Assembly (NCBI GenBank): GCA_964244495.1
Contig: CAXTIU010000012.1
Location: 85,271 to 149,270, forward strand
Length of the DNA: 64,000 nucleotides
Direction: 5' to 3'
Source of the DNA: RH-AL1 sp964244495
GTDB taxonomy: Bacteria > Pseudomonadota > Alphaproteobacteria > Rhizobiales > Beijerinckiaceae
Shown here: in pieces, positions 17,508 to 26,730 of the stretch
Position numbering within the stretch: the stretch's first letter is position 1
How the letters are laid out: the number at the start of each line of letters is the position of its first letter
Translations under genes and position numbers: made by a program
Notes under the pieces: generated by a model
The model's database searches: none
Told to the model about the DNA's origin: nothing
Seen by the model: the letters and a program-made list of their open reading frames with translations, nothing else

Positions 17508-18545
17508 ATGATCGCCTTCCCGCAACGCGTGTTCTCCGGCGTGCAGCCGACCGGCAACCTCCACCTCGGCAACTACCTCGGCGCGATCACCCGGTTCGTC
17601 GAGCTGCAGGCCACCCACGATTGCCTGTTCTGCGTGGTCGACCTCCACGCGATCACCCTGCCGCAGGACCCCGCGCAGCTGAGGACGAGCATCCGCGAGG
17701 TGACGGCGGCCTTCATCGCGTCGGGCATCGATCCGAAGCAGCACATCGTCTTCAACCAGAGTCAGGTCGCGGAGCACGCCGAACTCGCGTGGGTGTTCAA
17801 CTGCGTCGCCCGCATCGGCTGGCTCAACCGCATGACGCAGTTCAAGGAGAAGGCCGGCAAGGACCGCGAGCAGGCGTCCATCGGCCTGTTCGCCTACCCG
17901 ACCCTGATGGCGGCCGACATCCTCGCCTACCGCGCAACGCAGGTGCCGGTCGGTGACGACCAGAAGCAGCACCTCGAACTGACCCGCGACATCGCCCAAA
18001 AGTTCAACACGGACTTCGCCGGGTCGATCGCGGCGCATGGGCACGGCGAGGCGTTCTTCCCGCTGCCGGAGCCGCTCATCCAGGGACCGGCGACGCGGGT
18101 GATGAGCCTGCGCGACGGCGCCAAGAAGATGTCGAAGTCCGACCCGTCGGACAACTCGCGCATCAACCTCGTCGACGACGCCGACACGATCGCGACCAAG
18201 ATCCGCAAGGCGAAGACCGATCCCGACCCGCTGCCATCCGAGCCGTCCGGGCTGGCCGGGCGGCCCGAGGCCGACAACCTCGTCGGCATCTACGCCGCCC
18301 TCAACCACCAGACCAAGGCGGAGGCTTTGGCCGAGCTGGGGGGCGCCAACTTCTCGACCTTCAAGGGCGCGCTCGCCGATCGCGCCGTGGCCTCGCTCGG
18401 CCCGATCGGCCAGGAGATGAAACGCCTCCTCGCCGATCCGCCGGCGATCGACGCGGTGCTCGTCGACGGCGCCGATCGGGCACGGACGATAGCCCGCACC
18501 ACGCTTGACGGCGTCAAGGACATCCTGGGCTTCGTCAGGGCGTGA
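17508..18545 (+). CDS. trpS: tryptophanyl-tRNA synthetase
   Basis: A 345-residue class I aminoacyl-tRNA synthetase charging tRNA-Trp. The HIGH-equivalent is NLHLGNYLGA (about residues 17-26) and the KMSKS loop is KKMSKSDPSDNSR near 205-215. VPVGDDQKQHLELTRDIA is the usual TrpS substrate-site signature. Length is normal. It converges with the next gene with only 3 bp between stops, so there is no room for a conventional terminator. Confidence 0.96.
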   Translation: MIAFPQRVFSGVQPTGNLHLGNYLGAITRFVELQATHDCLFCVVDLHAITLPQDPAQLRTSIREVTAAFIASGIDPKQHIVFNQSQVAEHAELAWVFNCVARIGWLNRMTQFKEKAGKDREQASIGLFAYPTLMAADILAYRATQVPVGDDQKQHLELTRDIAQKFNTDFAGSIAAHGHGEAFFPLPEPLIQGPATRVMSLRDGAKKMSKSDPSDNSRINLVDDADTIATKIRKAKTDPDPLPSEPSGLAGRPEADNLVGIYAALNHQTKAEALAELGGANFSTFKGALADRAVASLGPIGQEMKRLLADPPAIDAVLVDGADRARTIARTTLDGVKDILGFVRA

Positions 18546-18548
18546 TGG

Positions 18549-19724
18549 TCATTTCGCGTCGGGGGTGATCCGCCACAGCTCCGTCGGCAGGACGATCGGC
18601 GCGTCGGGCTTGAAGAAGGCGGAATCCTGGATGTGCGAGGTCGTGAAGTAGATCGCGCCGTTCGGCCCCTCGGCGAACGTGTCGGGCCAGTGCAACCGGT
18701 CGTCCTGGACCACGGTCGTCGGCGTCGAACCGGGTTTGCCGAGATCGCGCACCTTGACGCTGTTGTCCTGCGGGCCGGTCACGTACATCTTGCCGTCGCG
18801 CTGATCGATGAGCAGGCCATCGGCCGGGCCGTTGTCGCCGACCACCGCGATCTTGCCGCGCAGGCTGCTGTCGCCGACCGACTCCGGGGTCACGGACGTC
18901 AACACGCCGGGGTTCAGGGCGTCGGTTGGCAGGCTGTAGAGCGTCTTGCCCTTGATCGCCTGCCAGTACAGCGTGCGGCCGTCGGGCGAAAGGGCGATGC
19001 CGTCGGCGGAGAACTCGACGCCGCGCCCGTCCGGGCGCCGCAGCGGCTTGCCGGCCCACGTCACGGTCACGCCCTTGTCCGGCTGCGTGGACGGATCGCC
19101 GTCGAGCACGCGCCGGGCCGAACCGCTGGCGAGGTCGACCACGATCAGAGCGCCCTTGGCGCCGGAGTCGGTGATGTAGGCGACCTTGTCATCGGGCGAG
19201 AAGCGCACGTCGTTGAGGTAGGAGCCCTGCGGCGCCACCGTGTCGCTGAAGGCGATCGTCTTGACGACCTTGTTCGTCGCGAGGTCGATGGCGACGAGCT
19301 TGGCGCCGCCCGGCACCAGCGCGCCCATGGCCGGCGCGGCGGGGTCGAGCACCCACAGGTGATTGCCGTGGTCGACCACGATCGACTGGACGCACACCCA
19401 GTGGTTCTTGGCCTCGACCTTGTCCTTCAGGGCGTTGCGCCATCCGTTCCATTCCGCGTCCGGGAAGGGCACCACCTGCCCATCCTTGACCTCGCCGACG
19501 GACATGGCGGAATCCTCCGTCCAACGCGGGAAGTTGACGAAGATGCGGCCGTCCCGGCTCACGTTCACGCCGGTGACCTGGTGGGCGAACGACATCACTT
19601 TCGTCAGTCCCGCCTGGCTGGGGCTCGGGGGCGTCGCGGGTGCCGGCGGCGTCTGGGCGAAGGCGGGCGCGACGATCGCGACGGCCGTGGCGGCGAGGGC
19701 GATCCGCAGGGTGCGAAGCGGCAT
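18549..19724 (-). CDS. secreted major royal jelly protein / yellow-type beta-propeller
   Basis: A 391-residue protein with a signal peptide ending AFAQ, so it is periplasmic or exported. It shows the MRJP/yellow pattern: VNVSRDGRIFVNFPRW, HLWVLDPAAPAMG, GSYLNDVRFSPDDKVAYITDSG and FTTSHIQDS. These are blades of a six-bladed propeller. Bacterial members are often labelled L-dopachrome tautomerase-related, but their reactions are unknown. The gene stands alone, so context does not help. Confidence 0.85.
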   Translation of the reverse strand: MPLRTLRIALAATAVAIVAPAFAQTPPAPATPPSPSQAGLTKVMSFAHQVTGVNVSRDGRIFVNFPRWTEDSAMSVGEVKDGQVVPFPDAEWNGWRNALKDKVEAKNHWVCVQSIVVDHGNHLWVLDPAAPAMGALVPGGAKLVAIDLATNKVVKTIAFSDTVAPQGSYLNDVRFSPDDKVAYITDSGAKGALIVVDLASGSARRVLDGDPSTQPDKGVTVTWAGKPLRRPDGRGVEFSADGIALSPDGRTLYWQAIKGKTLYSLPTDALNPGVLTSVTPESVGDSSLRGKIAVVGDNGPADGLLIDQRDGKMYVTGPQDNSVKVRDLGKPGSTPTTVVQDDRLHWPDTFAEGPNGAIYFTTSHIQDSAFFKPDAPIVLPTELWRITPDAK

Positions 19725-19797
19725 GGATATGACCTTACAGGTTCAAGGACGATGTTGCGCCCTTCAAGCTCGTCCCGCCGCCGAAGTTCCCGCTGCG

Positions 19798-20025
19798 CTA
19801 ATCCGCCCGGTACTCGTCGCGGCGCAGGTTCACCACGTCGTCGCCGTCGGGTTCGATATCCGGCTCACCCTCGCGGCTCTCGGCGAGGGCGCGCTTCGCC
19901 ATGCCGAGCATGTTGGAGGCGTACTGCCGCTGCGTTGGGTTCGCCGCCTTGGCGAGCTTGGCCTCGTACTTCGCGACCGCGCGTTCGAGGCCGTGGTGCG
20001 ACTTGCTCTTGGCTGATCCGAGCAT
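19798..20025 (-). CDS. small hydrophilic protein of unknown function
   Basis: A 75-residue lysine/alanine-rich protein reading MLGSAKSKSHHGLERAVAKYEAKLAKAANPT, probably helical, with an acidic tail. AGGAGA lies seven bases before the ATG, which supports a real gene. It is cytoplasmic with no membrane segment or signal peptide. It sits between the MRJP-type gene and the lower-GC accessory patch. I do not recognise the family. Confidence 0.6.
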   Translation of the reverse strand: MLGSAKSKSHHGLERAVAKYEAKLAKAANPTQRQYASNMLGMAKRALAESREGEPDIEPDGDDVVNLRRDEYRAD

Positions 20026-20076
20026 GGCGTTCTCCTAGAAATGCCACCTCATATGGGCATGCTGGCGTGACTTGGC

Positions 20077-20535
20077 TCAGACGGGAACGCCCTCATGCTG
20101 TCCGTCCTGCTCGCGTTCCTCTTGCTCACGCTCCCGTTGCTCCCTTTCCCTCTCTTCCCGCTCCCTCTCGTCGCCGCCCTGCCCTTCCCTTTCCCGACTC
20201 GCTCTCTCCTCCGCGCTGGCGGGCAGCTGCCAAGCATCACGGCCGACGTTGAAGGGAAGCCCTATAGGCACCATGTCGTTGAATTCTTTGTTCGCGATAT
20301 TTAAGTCGTTTTCGACTTCAGCCCGCCGAGTTTCTTCAAACGTCAGGTTGCAGAAGGGGCATTTGTCGCCGCACTTTTCGACGCATGTTCCACATATGAA
20401 GGAGCTCGTGTCTGGTCTCGTCGTACATTGACAACCTGGTTTCGGGTACTGGTAGTTGTATTGGTAAGTGTACTCACAGATTTTGCAGGCATCCTTCGCG
20501 AAACCTTGATCATCGACGTTATCGGTGAATGGCAT
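20077..20535 (-). CDS. nine-cysteine zinc-ribbon-like protein with charged repeat tail
   Basis: A 152-residue protein. Residues 17-62 hold nine cysteines in CxxC and CxC spacings (CKIC, CQC, CGTC, CGDKCPFC), a pattern expected for zinc knuckles. The middle is ordinary, and the last 45 residues are almost only Glu, Arg and Gln (ERE repeats), likely a long helix. It begins 12 bp after the stop of the next upstream minus-strand gene, so the two form an operon. Base composition is AT-richer than the flanks. Function unknown; a DNA-, RNA- or protein-binding role is inference. Confidence 0.6.
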   Translation of the reverse strand: MPFTDNVDDQGFAKDACKICEYTYQYNYQYPKPGCQCTTRPDTSSFICGTCVEKCGDKCPFCNLTFEETRRAEVENDLNIANKEFNDMVPIGLPFNVGRDAWQLPASAEERASREREGQGGDEREREEREREQREREQEEREQDGQHEGVPV

Positions 20536-20546
20536 GGCGGTCGATC

Positions 20547-21587
20547 CTACGTCTTGAAGTTCGTCGCGGCTTTAAGGTCGATGATCTGCGACCAGCGCAG
20601 GATCGACTGAGCAGGGTAGAATGTATGGTTGCCGGGCTTGCGGATCGCCATGTTCATCACCCTCTGTATCACGGGCTGGCATTGCGGCATCACGATCAGG
20701 CAGTAATAATGCGTGCTCGTGCCCGTGATCTCCACGGCGAAGGGTGCATCGGAGATCGGGCGGAAGAAGCGCCAGGCCGCTATGTAATGGTACTGCATCG
20801 TCTCTTTCGAGAGATCGTTTGGATTCTTCACGTCGTCCCAGCCGCCGCCTACGTTATAGGCATCCTGCCACCAATTATTAAAGTTGTTCGCGCCGTCGTT
20901 CCTCCCATCCCAAGGTGTGTATTGCGCGTAAGTCCACGACGCGGAGTTCTCTCCGGCGTTGCTGGTTTCGACGACGGACCAATCGTCGAACGTATCCGTG
21001 ATGCTGTGCCAGTTCTGGGAGGTCTGACTGGCTCCCATCGACACTTTGAAGTCTTCGCCGTCGCTCTCGACGCCTTCATTGGTCGTGTAGGACATGACGA
21101 CCTGATCCGTGACCGTGTGACTCTTGTTCGGGGTCTGCGGCGCCGACAGCACCCATGATATCGGGTGCCTGGTATCCGCAGGTTGGACCTTGACGTCCGA
21201 TCTATAGTGAAAGAACCCCTTGGCGAGGTCGGAGGAGAGCCCGTTTCGGTCACTGCCGCCCGTCAGGACGATGTCGGACAGGATATGTCCATCGTCGCCG
21301 CATGGCGAGATGATGTCGCCCCCCACGAACGAGACCAGATAAACCTCGTTGCCGTCCGCCGTGTTCGGTTCTCTATAGATGTACAGGTCACCGGTGATCT
21401 GGGCCGAGACGTTCTGCGTGTGACCTTGGAAGAGTTCATTGTTCGACCGCAAGAAATCGACTTGCTGGGCATGAACATGAATGGTCGCGTATTTAACCGT
21501 GCGATCACTGGGCAACGTGCCGTCACCGCCCCCGATACCAGTATTCCCATCAGGCATCTTCAATCCCCCCACCAACAGCTTGACCAT
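20547..21587 (-). CDS. unknown protein, possible beta-pore-forming toxin-like fold
   Basis: A 346-residue protein rich in Thr, Ser, Asn, Asp and Trp, with no signal peptide and no transmembrane helix. Residues about 150-240 show alternating polar/hydrophobic strands flanking a serine/threonine-rich stretch, then an aromatic segment SASWTYAQYTPWDG. The arrangement recalls the stem and rim of leukocidin/hemolysin-type toxins, but this is a visual resemblance only. Two starts are possible: 21587, or the ATG at 21557, which has a G-rich ribosome-binding site. It is AT-richer than its neighbours and co-transcribed with the nine-cysteine gene. Confidence 0.55.
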   Translation of the reverse strand: MVKLLVGGLKMPDGNTGIGGGDGTLPSDRTVKYATIHVHAQQVDFLRSNNELFQGHTQNVSAQITGDLYIYREPNTADGNEVYLVSFVGGDIISPCGDDGHILSDIVLTGGSDRNGLSSDLAKGFFHYRSDVKVQPADTRHPISWVLSAPQTPNKSHTVTDQVVMSYTTNEGVESDGEDFKVSMGASQTSQNWHSITDTFDDWSVVETSNAGENSASWTYAQYTPWDGRNDGANNFNNWWQDAYNVGGGWDDVKNPNDLSKETMQYHYIAAWRFFRPISDAPFAVEITGTSTHYYCLIVMPQCQPVIQRVMNMAIRKPGNHTFYPAQSILRWSQIIDLKAATNFKT

Positions 21588-21786
21588 ATTTCCGCGCGGT
21601 GGGAAGTCAAGGCTCAGCTCTGGGAACGGGCAACAATATCAGACAATTAGCATGTGCGGACGACCACACGGGAAGCTTGGAGGGCCGGCGCTTTCCGGAT
21701 GGAGCGGAAGAGTACTGTGACAGTGCTGAGGTCCACACGCCGCGTCAGCCTCGTCGAGGACGCGGCAAAGGACGGGCCGCGCGTCG

Positions 21787-22257
21787 TTACGGCGGGCCCA
21801 CGCGGGCGCCCTCGGTCGGACGGCGCTCGACGATCGCCACGGTGCAGCGCGACACGCAGACCGCGCGGCCGGCCCCGTCGGCGAGGCGGATGTCCCACAC
21901 GTGGGTCGTGCGGCCGAGGTGGATCGGCCGCGCGATCCCCGTGACCGAGCCATCCCTGACCGGGCGCAGGTGGTTGGCGTTGATCTCCAGGCCGACGCAG
22001 GCGTGGCGCCGCAGGTCGACGACCGCGGCGGAGCCGATGGAGGCGAGGCTCTCGGCCAGCACCACCGAGGCGCCGCCGTGCAGCAGGCCGAACGGCTGGC
22101 GCGTGCGCGCGTCGACCGGCATGCGGCCCGCGATCCAGTCCGGACCGGCGCCGGTCAACTCCATGCCGAGGTGCTCGAACAGGCCGGGCTCGCCGAACGC
22201 CCCCATCTGCGTCGGCGGCACGGAGAACCAGATCGGCCTCGTCCCCGCTTCATCCAT
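21787..22257 (-). CDS. PaaI-type hotdog thioesterase
   Basis: A 156-residue hotdog-fold acyl-CoA thioesterase of the YbdB/PaaI group. The conserved helix segment is PFGLLHGGASVVLAESLASIGS, followed by GLEINANHLRPVRDG and WDIRLADGAGRAVCVSRCTVAI. GAGGA precedes the ATG. It starts 15 bp after the oxidoreductase gene on the same strand and is probably its operon partner. It would hydrolyse an aryl- or acyl-CoA; the exact substrate is not visible. Confidence 0.88.
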   Translation of the reverse strand: MDEAGTRPIWFSVPPTQMGAFGEPGLFEHLGMELTGAGPDWIAGRMPVDARTRQPFGLLHGGASVVLAESLASIGSAAVVDLRRHACVGLEINANHLRPVRDGSVTGIARPIHLGRTTHVWDIRLADGAGRAVCVSRCTVAIVERRPTEGARVGPP

Positions 22258-22272
22258 GCCCGCGTCCTCCCC

Positions 22273-23295
22273 TCACAGCGTCCCGGCCTCGGGCGCCACC
22301 TCGATCAGCATCTTGCCGAAGTTGCCGCCGGTCAGCAGCGCCTTCAGGTTGGCGACGGCGCTGTCCAGCCCCGGCCGGACGTCCTGCCGCGACTTGATCC
22401 GTCCCTCCGCGAGCCAGCCGCCGAGTTCGCCCGTCATCTCGGCGAAACGCGGGGCATAGTCGAGGACGATGAAGCCTTGGACCGTCAGGCGCCGCATCAG
22501 GATCATCGGGAAGGCGGACGGCCCGGCGCTCGTCTCGTCGTCGTAGCCCGAGACCATCCCGCACAGCGGCATCCGGCCGAACAAGCGCAGGCGGTGCATC
22601 ACCGCGTCCATGATCGGGCCGCCGACCTGCTCGAAGTTGATGTCGACGCCGTCCGGCGCCAGCGCGTCGAGCCGGGCGCCGACGTCCTCCGCCTTGTAGT
22701 CGATCGCGGCGTCGTAGCCGAAGTCGGCGACGATGCTGCGGCACTTCTCCGCGCCGCCGGCGATGCCGATGACGCGACACCCCTTGATCTTGCCGATCTG
22801 CCCGACGATCTGGCCGACGCCGCCGGCGGCGGCCGACACCACCATGGTTTCGCCCGGGCGCGGCCGGCCGATGTCGAGCAGGCCGAAGTAGGCGGTGGGC
22901 CCGACGAGGCCGAAGATGCCGAAGGCGACGGACAACGGCACGCCGGGGATCGGCTTCAGCGGCGACAAGGTGCTCCCGTCGCTGACGATGTGGTCGGCCC
23001 ATTCGCCCAGGCCGATCATGATCCAGCCCTCGTCCACGCCCGGCTTGCGGCTGGCGATGACGCGCCCGGCCACGATCCCGCGCATCGGTGCGCCCAGCGC
23101 GACGGGCGGCATGTATTGCGGCCGGTCGCTCATCCAGATGCGGTTGGTGGGGTCGAGCGAAAGGTAGAGCACCTGCAACAGGATCTGCCCGTCCCGCACA
23201 GCCGGCAACGGCTCGCGGGCGAAGGCGAGGTCGCCGTCGGCGATGCTGCCGGTCGGGCGTCTGGTCAGGCGCCACACGCCGCGCTCAGCGATCAT
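22273..23295 (-). CDS. NADP-dependent oxidoreductase, zinc-independent MDR (CurA/PTGR-like)
   Basis: A 340-residue medium-chain dehydrogenase/reductase without zinc ligands. It carries YLSLDPTNRIWMSDRPQYMP at the N-terminus and the NADP-binding SAAAGGVGQIVGQIGK. Members reduce the double bond of enones (prostaglandin reductase/curcumin reductase group). The ATG has AAAGGAGG five bases upstream. The frame is open for more than a kilobase further 5', but only as the complement of gcdH. It is divergent from gcdH and upstream of the thioesterase. Confidence 0.9.
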   Translation of the reverse strand: MIAERGVWRLTRRPTGSIADGDLAFAREPLPAVRDGQILLQVLYLSLDPTNRIWMSDRPQYMPPVALGAPMRGIVAGRVIASRKPGVDEGWIMIGLGEWADHIVSDGSTLSPLKPIPGVPLSVAFGIFGLVGPTAYFGLLDIGRPRPGETMVVSAAAGGVGQIVGQIGKIKGCRVIGIAGGAEKCRSIVADFGYDAAIDYKAEDVGARLDALAPDGVDINFEQVGGPIMDAVMHRLRLFGRMPLCGMVSGYDDETSAGPSAFPMILMRRLTVQGFIVLDYAPRFAEMTGELGGWLAEGRIKSRQDVRPGLDSAVANLKALLTGGNFGKMLIEVAPEAGTL

Positions 23296-23415
23296 CGCAT
23301 CCTCCTTTAGGGTGAACGTCGGGGGCGGGATCGTCGAGTGGCGTGACCCGCCTCGCCTTCCCCGCGTGCGGCATGGTAGTCGCAGAGGCCGGAACAAGTC
23401 CAAGAGGAGCGCGCG

Positions 23416-24600
23416 ATGACGTCGGGAGCCCACGCCCAAACATTCGACTGGACCGACCCGCTCGACCTCGCGGCGCGCCTCAGCGACGAGGAGCGGATGA
23501 TCGCCGAGGTCGCTCGCTCGTACGCGCGCGAGAAGCTTCTGCCCCGCGCCGTGTCCGCCTTCGCGCAGGAGCGCTTCGACCGCGAGATCATGAGCGAGAT
23601 GGGCGAACTCGGCCTGCTCGGGGTGACGTTGCCGGAGGAGTATGGCGGCGCCGGCGCCAGCCACGTCGCCTACGGCCTGGTCGCGCGCGAGGTCGAGGCG
23701 ATCGATTCCGGCTACCGGTCCGCGATGAGCGTGCAATCCTCGCTCGCCATGTACCCGATCTTCGCCTTCGGCAGCGAGGCGCAGCGTCGGCGCTTCCTTC
23801 CGGGGATGGCGCGGGGTGAGTTGATCGGCTGCTTCGGCCTGACGGAGGCGGAGGGCGGCTCGGATCCGGCCTCCATGCGAACCAAGGCGGTGAAGGTCGA
23901 CGGCGGCTACGTGCTGAACGGCGCCAAGTACTGGATCAGCAACTCGCCGATCTGCGACCTCGCGATCGTCTGGGCGAAGCTCGATGGCGACATCACCGGC
24001 TTCATCGTGGAGCGGGCGTTCAAGGGCTTCACCACGCAGGTCATCGGCGACAAGCTGAGCCTGCGGGCGTCCACGACAGGCGACATCGGCCTCGCCGACG
24101 TGTTCGTGCCGGAGGACAACCGCCTGCCCGGCGCGCGCGGCCTGCGCGGGCCGTTCTCCTGCCTCAACAAGGCGCGTTTCGGAATCGCCTGGGGCACGCT
24201 GGGGGCGGCCGAGTTCTGCCTGCGCGCCACGCGGGACTACGTGATGGACCGCAGCCTGTTCGGCCGCCCGCTCGGCGGCCGCCAACTGGTGCAGAAGAAG
24301 CTCGCCGACATGATGACGGACATCGCGCTCGGCCTGGAAGGCGCGCTGGCGCTCGGCCGCATGCTGGACGCCGGCGCCTTCGTGCCGGAGGCGATCTCCA
24401 TGATGAAGCGCAAGAACTGCCTGGTGGCGCTCGCCGTCGCCCGCGAGGCGCGCGACATGCACGGCGGCGCCGGCATCACCGGGGAGGTCCACGTCATGCG
24501 CCACGTGATGAACCTGGAAACGGTGAACACCTACGAGGGCGCCTCCGACGTGCACGCGCTGATCCTCGGGCGCGCGATCACGGGACTGTCGGCGTTCTGA
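23416..24600 (+). CDS. gcdH: glutaryl-CoA dehydrogenase
   Basis: A 394-residue FAD flavoprotein of the acyl-CoA dehydrogenase family that oxidises and decarboxylates glutaryl-CoA to crotonyl-CoA in lysine/tryptophan breakdown. Family landmarks are SGYRSAMSVQSSLAMYPI, GCFGLTEAEGGSDP, WISNSPICDLAIVWAK and the C-terminal ETVNTYEGASDVHALILGRA, containing the catalytic glutamate of TYEG. AGAGGAG precedes the ATG. The divergent oxidoreductase/thioesterase pair also handles CoA-linked or enone substrates, which may be a functional link. Confidence 0.93.
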   Translation: MTSGAHAQTFDWTDPLDLAARLSDEERMIAEVARSYAREKLLPRAVSAFAQERFDREIMSEMGELGLLGVTLPEEYGGAGASHVAYGLVAREVEAIDSGYRSAMSVQSSLAMYPIFAFGSEAQRRRFLPGMARGELIGCFGLTEAEGGSDPASMRTKAVKVDGGYVLNGAKYWISNSPICDLAIVWAKLDGDITGFIVERAFKGFTTQVIGDKLSLRASTTGDIGLADVFVPEDNRLPGARGLRGPFSCLNKARFGIAWGTLGAAEFCLRATRDYVMDRSLFGRPLGGRQLVQKKLADMMTDIALGLEGALALGRMLDAGAFVPEAISMMKRKNCLVALAVAREARDMHGGAGITGEVHVMRHVMNLETVNTYEGASDVHALILGRAITGLSAF

Positions 24601-24711
24601 CCGTCGGGAAGGGCGCTGCCGCGTCGAACGTGGCGGCACCGGCCAGCCGGCGTGCTGCCTTTCAGCAACTTGCCCCTTCCATCGTGTAAACGGACCGTGC
24701 CGTTAGTATTA

Positions 24712-24744
24712 ATATCGGTCTTGCCTGCATGCATCCACCGATAT
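24712..24744. promoter_or_regulatory. inverted repeat with central TGCATGCA upstream of fkbM gene
   Basis: Perfect 8-bp arms ATATCGGT (24712-24719) and ACCGATAT (24737-24744) flank 17 bp that contain the palindrome TGCATGCA. The element lies 36 bp before the FkbM start codon in AT-rich sequence. It could be an operator or a leader hairpin; I cannot tell which. Confidence 0.4.
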
Positions 24745-24780
24745 GATAGTAATCCTCATTGATGAAGGGAAAATTTCATC

Positions 24781-25644
24781 ATGAGCACGTTCGATAAGAT
24801 CACCGGGAACCTTGCCGACGGTGTGCACTTCGGCCCGCGCTTCCCCCTGCGTCATGTTTCGCGGGTGCTCGGTCGCAAGCATCATCGCGTGACCCTGGGA
24901 AACGCCGGACAGGCGATGATCCGACCGCGCGCGTCGGATGCCCAAACCTTCATCGACATCTTCCGGCGAGGCGCCTACGACATCTCGCGGCTCCAGCAAT
25001 ACGGCGACGTCCTCGCCGCCTACGACGCTCTCGTCCGGGCGGGCCGATCGCCCGTCATCGTCGATGCCGGCGCGAACGTCGGAGCGGCATCGATCTGGTT
25101 CGGTGAAACGTTTCCGGAAGCGCGGATCTACGCGGTCGAGCCGGACGAGGGCAACGCCGAGGTGCTCCGGATGAACGTCCGCCAGCGCGGCAACATCGAA
25201 GTGGTCGAGGCGGCAATCGACTCGCGGCTGGGCCGCGTCTCGCTGCAGGCCGACGATTGTCACGCCTGGGCCGTCCAGGTCGAACGCGACGCCGGCGGCT
25301 CGATCGCGACGACGACCATTCCCAAGATCATGGAGGCCCACGACGCCGGCGACCTCTTCCTGGTCAAGGTCGATATCGAAGGGTTCGAGGCGCAGCTCTT
25401 CGAGGACAACCTCGCGTGGCTGGACGACGTGAGGGTGGTGATGATCGAGCCGCACGATTGGTTGCTTCCGGGTGCCGGCACCAGCCGGAACTTCCAAAGG
25501 GCGATGCTGGAGCGGCGCTTCGAGATGGTCATCTCCGGCGAAAACCTCGTCTATATCCGCGTCCAGAGTCGGCCGCGCGCGCGACCCGCGATGCCGGGAG
25601 ATCACGATGCCTCGTCGATCCCGGTGGCGCTGACGGCCCGCTAA
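24781..25644 (+). CDS. FkbM family methyltransferase
   Basis: A 287-residue SAM-dependent methyltransferase. Motif I is VIVDAGANVGAASIWFGE, followed by IYAVEPDEGNAEVLRMN (motif II). KVDIEGFEAQLFEDN is the signature FkbM segment. Members O-methylate sugars or small metabolites, often in polysaccharide biosynthesis. No glycan genes flank it. An AAGGGA lies about 10 bases before the ATG. Its TAA stop overlaps the stop codon of the convergent hydrolase gene. Confidence 0.9.
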   Translation: MSTFDKITGNLADGVHFGPRFPLRHVSRVLGRKHHRVTLGNAGQAMIRPRASDAQTFIDIFRRGAYDISRLQQYGDVLAAYDALVRAGRSPVIVDAGANVGAASIWFGETFPEARIYAVEPDEGNAEVLRMNVRQRGNIEVVEAAIDSRLGRVSLQADDCHAWAVQVERDAGGSIATTTIPKIMEAHDAGDLFLVKVDIEGFEAQLFEDNLAWLDDVRVVMIEPHDWLLPGAGTSRNFQRAMLERRFEMVISGENLVYIRVQSRPRARPAMPGDHDASSIPVALTAR

Positions 25645-26504
25645 CGCGAGGCCAGATGGACGAGGCCCTTGCCGTGAAGCCATTCTGCCAGCGCGGCGTT
25701 GACCGGACCGGGCGCCTCCTGCTGCACCCAGTGCGAGACGCCGGGGAAACGCTTGAGGGTGAAGTCGGCGACGAGCGGCCCGTAGCCCTCGGTGAGTTCG
25801 AGGCCGAGGGCTACATCCTCCTCGCCCCAGATCATCAGGGTCGGCACGGCGACCACCGACACGGTTTCGTGCCGCAGCATCGAGCGGCCATTGGCACGGT
25901 AGTAGTTCAACATGGCCGTCATCGCGCCGGGCTTCGACGCCGCCGCCCTGTAGCCGTCGAGCACCGCCGGCGGAAACGCGCCCTTGTCGATGGCGGTGTC
26001 GCGGAGCATACGCCCGACCACCGCCGCGCCGCGCGCCGTCAGCACCGCTTCGGGCAGGTGCGGCAGCTGGAAGAACGCCGCGTACCACGAGCGGCGTCGC
26101 TGCGGCCACGAGTGGCGCAGGGCGTGGCGGAAGACGCTCGGGTGCGGCACGTTCATGACCACCAGGCCTTCGAGCGGCCGAGCGCGAGCGATCGCGAAGG
26201 CCCAGGCGACCATGGCACCCCAGTCGTGCCCGACGAGCAGGCGGCGTGTCGCCCCGCAGGCGTCGAACAGGGCGGCCACGTCGGCGACGAGGTGCTCGAT
26301 CCGGTAGGCGTCCCGCTCGCGCGGGCGGTCGCTGTCACCGTAGCCGCGCATGTCCGGCGCGATCACGTGCCAGCCGAGGTTCGCCAGCGGATGGAGTTGG
26401 TGGCGCCACGAGGACCGGTTCTCCGGAAAACCGTGCAGCAGGATCGCGACCGCCTCGCCCTCCCCCGCCTCGTCGACGGCGAACGTCAGGCCATTGGCGT
26501 TCAT
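25641..26504 (-). CDS. alpha/beta hydrolase, epoxide hydrolase / haloacetate dehalogenase group
   Basis: A 287-residue hydrolase from the chosen ATG (MNANGLTFAVDEAG). HGFPENRSSW forms the oxyanion hole, GHDWGAMVAW holds the nucleophile Asp94, and GVSHWVQQEAP holds the catalytic histidine. The aspartate nucleophile and HGFPE motif place it with soluble epoxide hydrolases and fluoroacetate dehalogenases. An in-frame ATG at 26567 would add 21 residues. The substrate is not known, and the gene is not in an obvious pathway cluster. Confidence 0.88.
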   Translation of the reverse strand: MNANGLTFAVDEAGEGEAVAILLHGFPENRSSWRHQLHPLANLGWHVIAPDMRGYGDSDRPRERDAYRIEHLVADVAALFDACGATRRLLVGHDWGAMVAWAFAIARARPLEGLVVMNVPHPSVFRHALRHSWPQRRRSWYAAFFQLPHLPEAVLTARGAAVVGRMLRDTAIDKGAFPPAVLDGYRAAASKPGAMTAMLNYYRANGRSMLRHETVSVVAVPTLMIWGEEDVALGLELTEGYGPLVADFTLKRFPGVSHWVQQEAPGPVNAALAEWLHGKGLVHLASR

Positions 26505-26730
26505 GACGCGGTTCACGGTCGGCGCATCCGGAACACCGGCGTCATCGTCGATCCCGCTATCGCGCATCGTCGCGACATAATCCACCCGCCCGGCGGTTCG
26601 CTCGGCTGGCGATCCCGGCCAGCGACCAAATGCCTGCATCCTATCCACGGCACACGGCGTTCACGCTCGTGTGCGTCCCCCGCATATCTTCGCGTGCTCT
26701 CGGCAGCGTGCGTTTTCAAAGGATGGTCCG

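Noticed and set aside
18633..20252. 539-codon plus-strand ORF opposite the MRJP-type gene
   Set aside because: Same shadow composition; it spans two real minus-strand genes.
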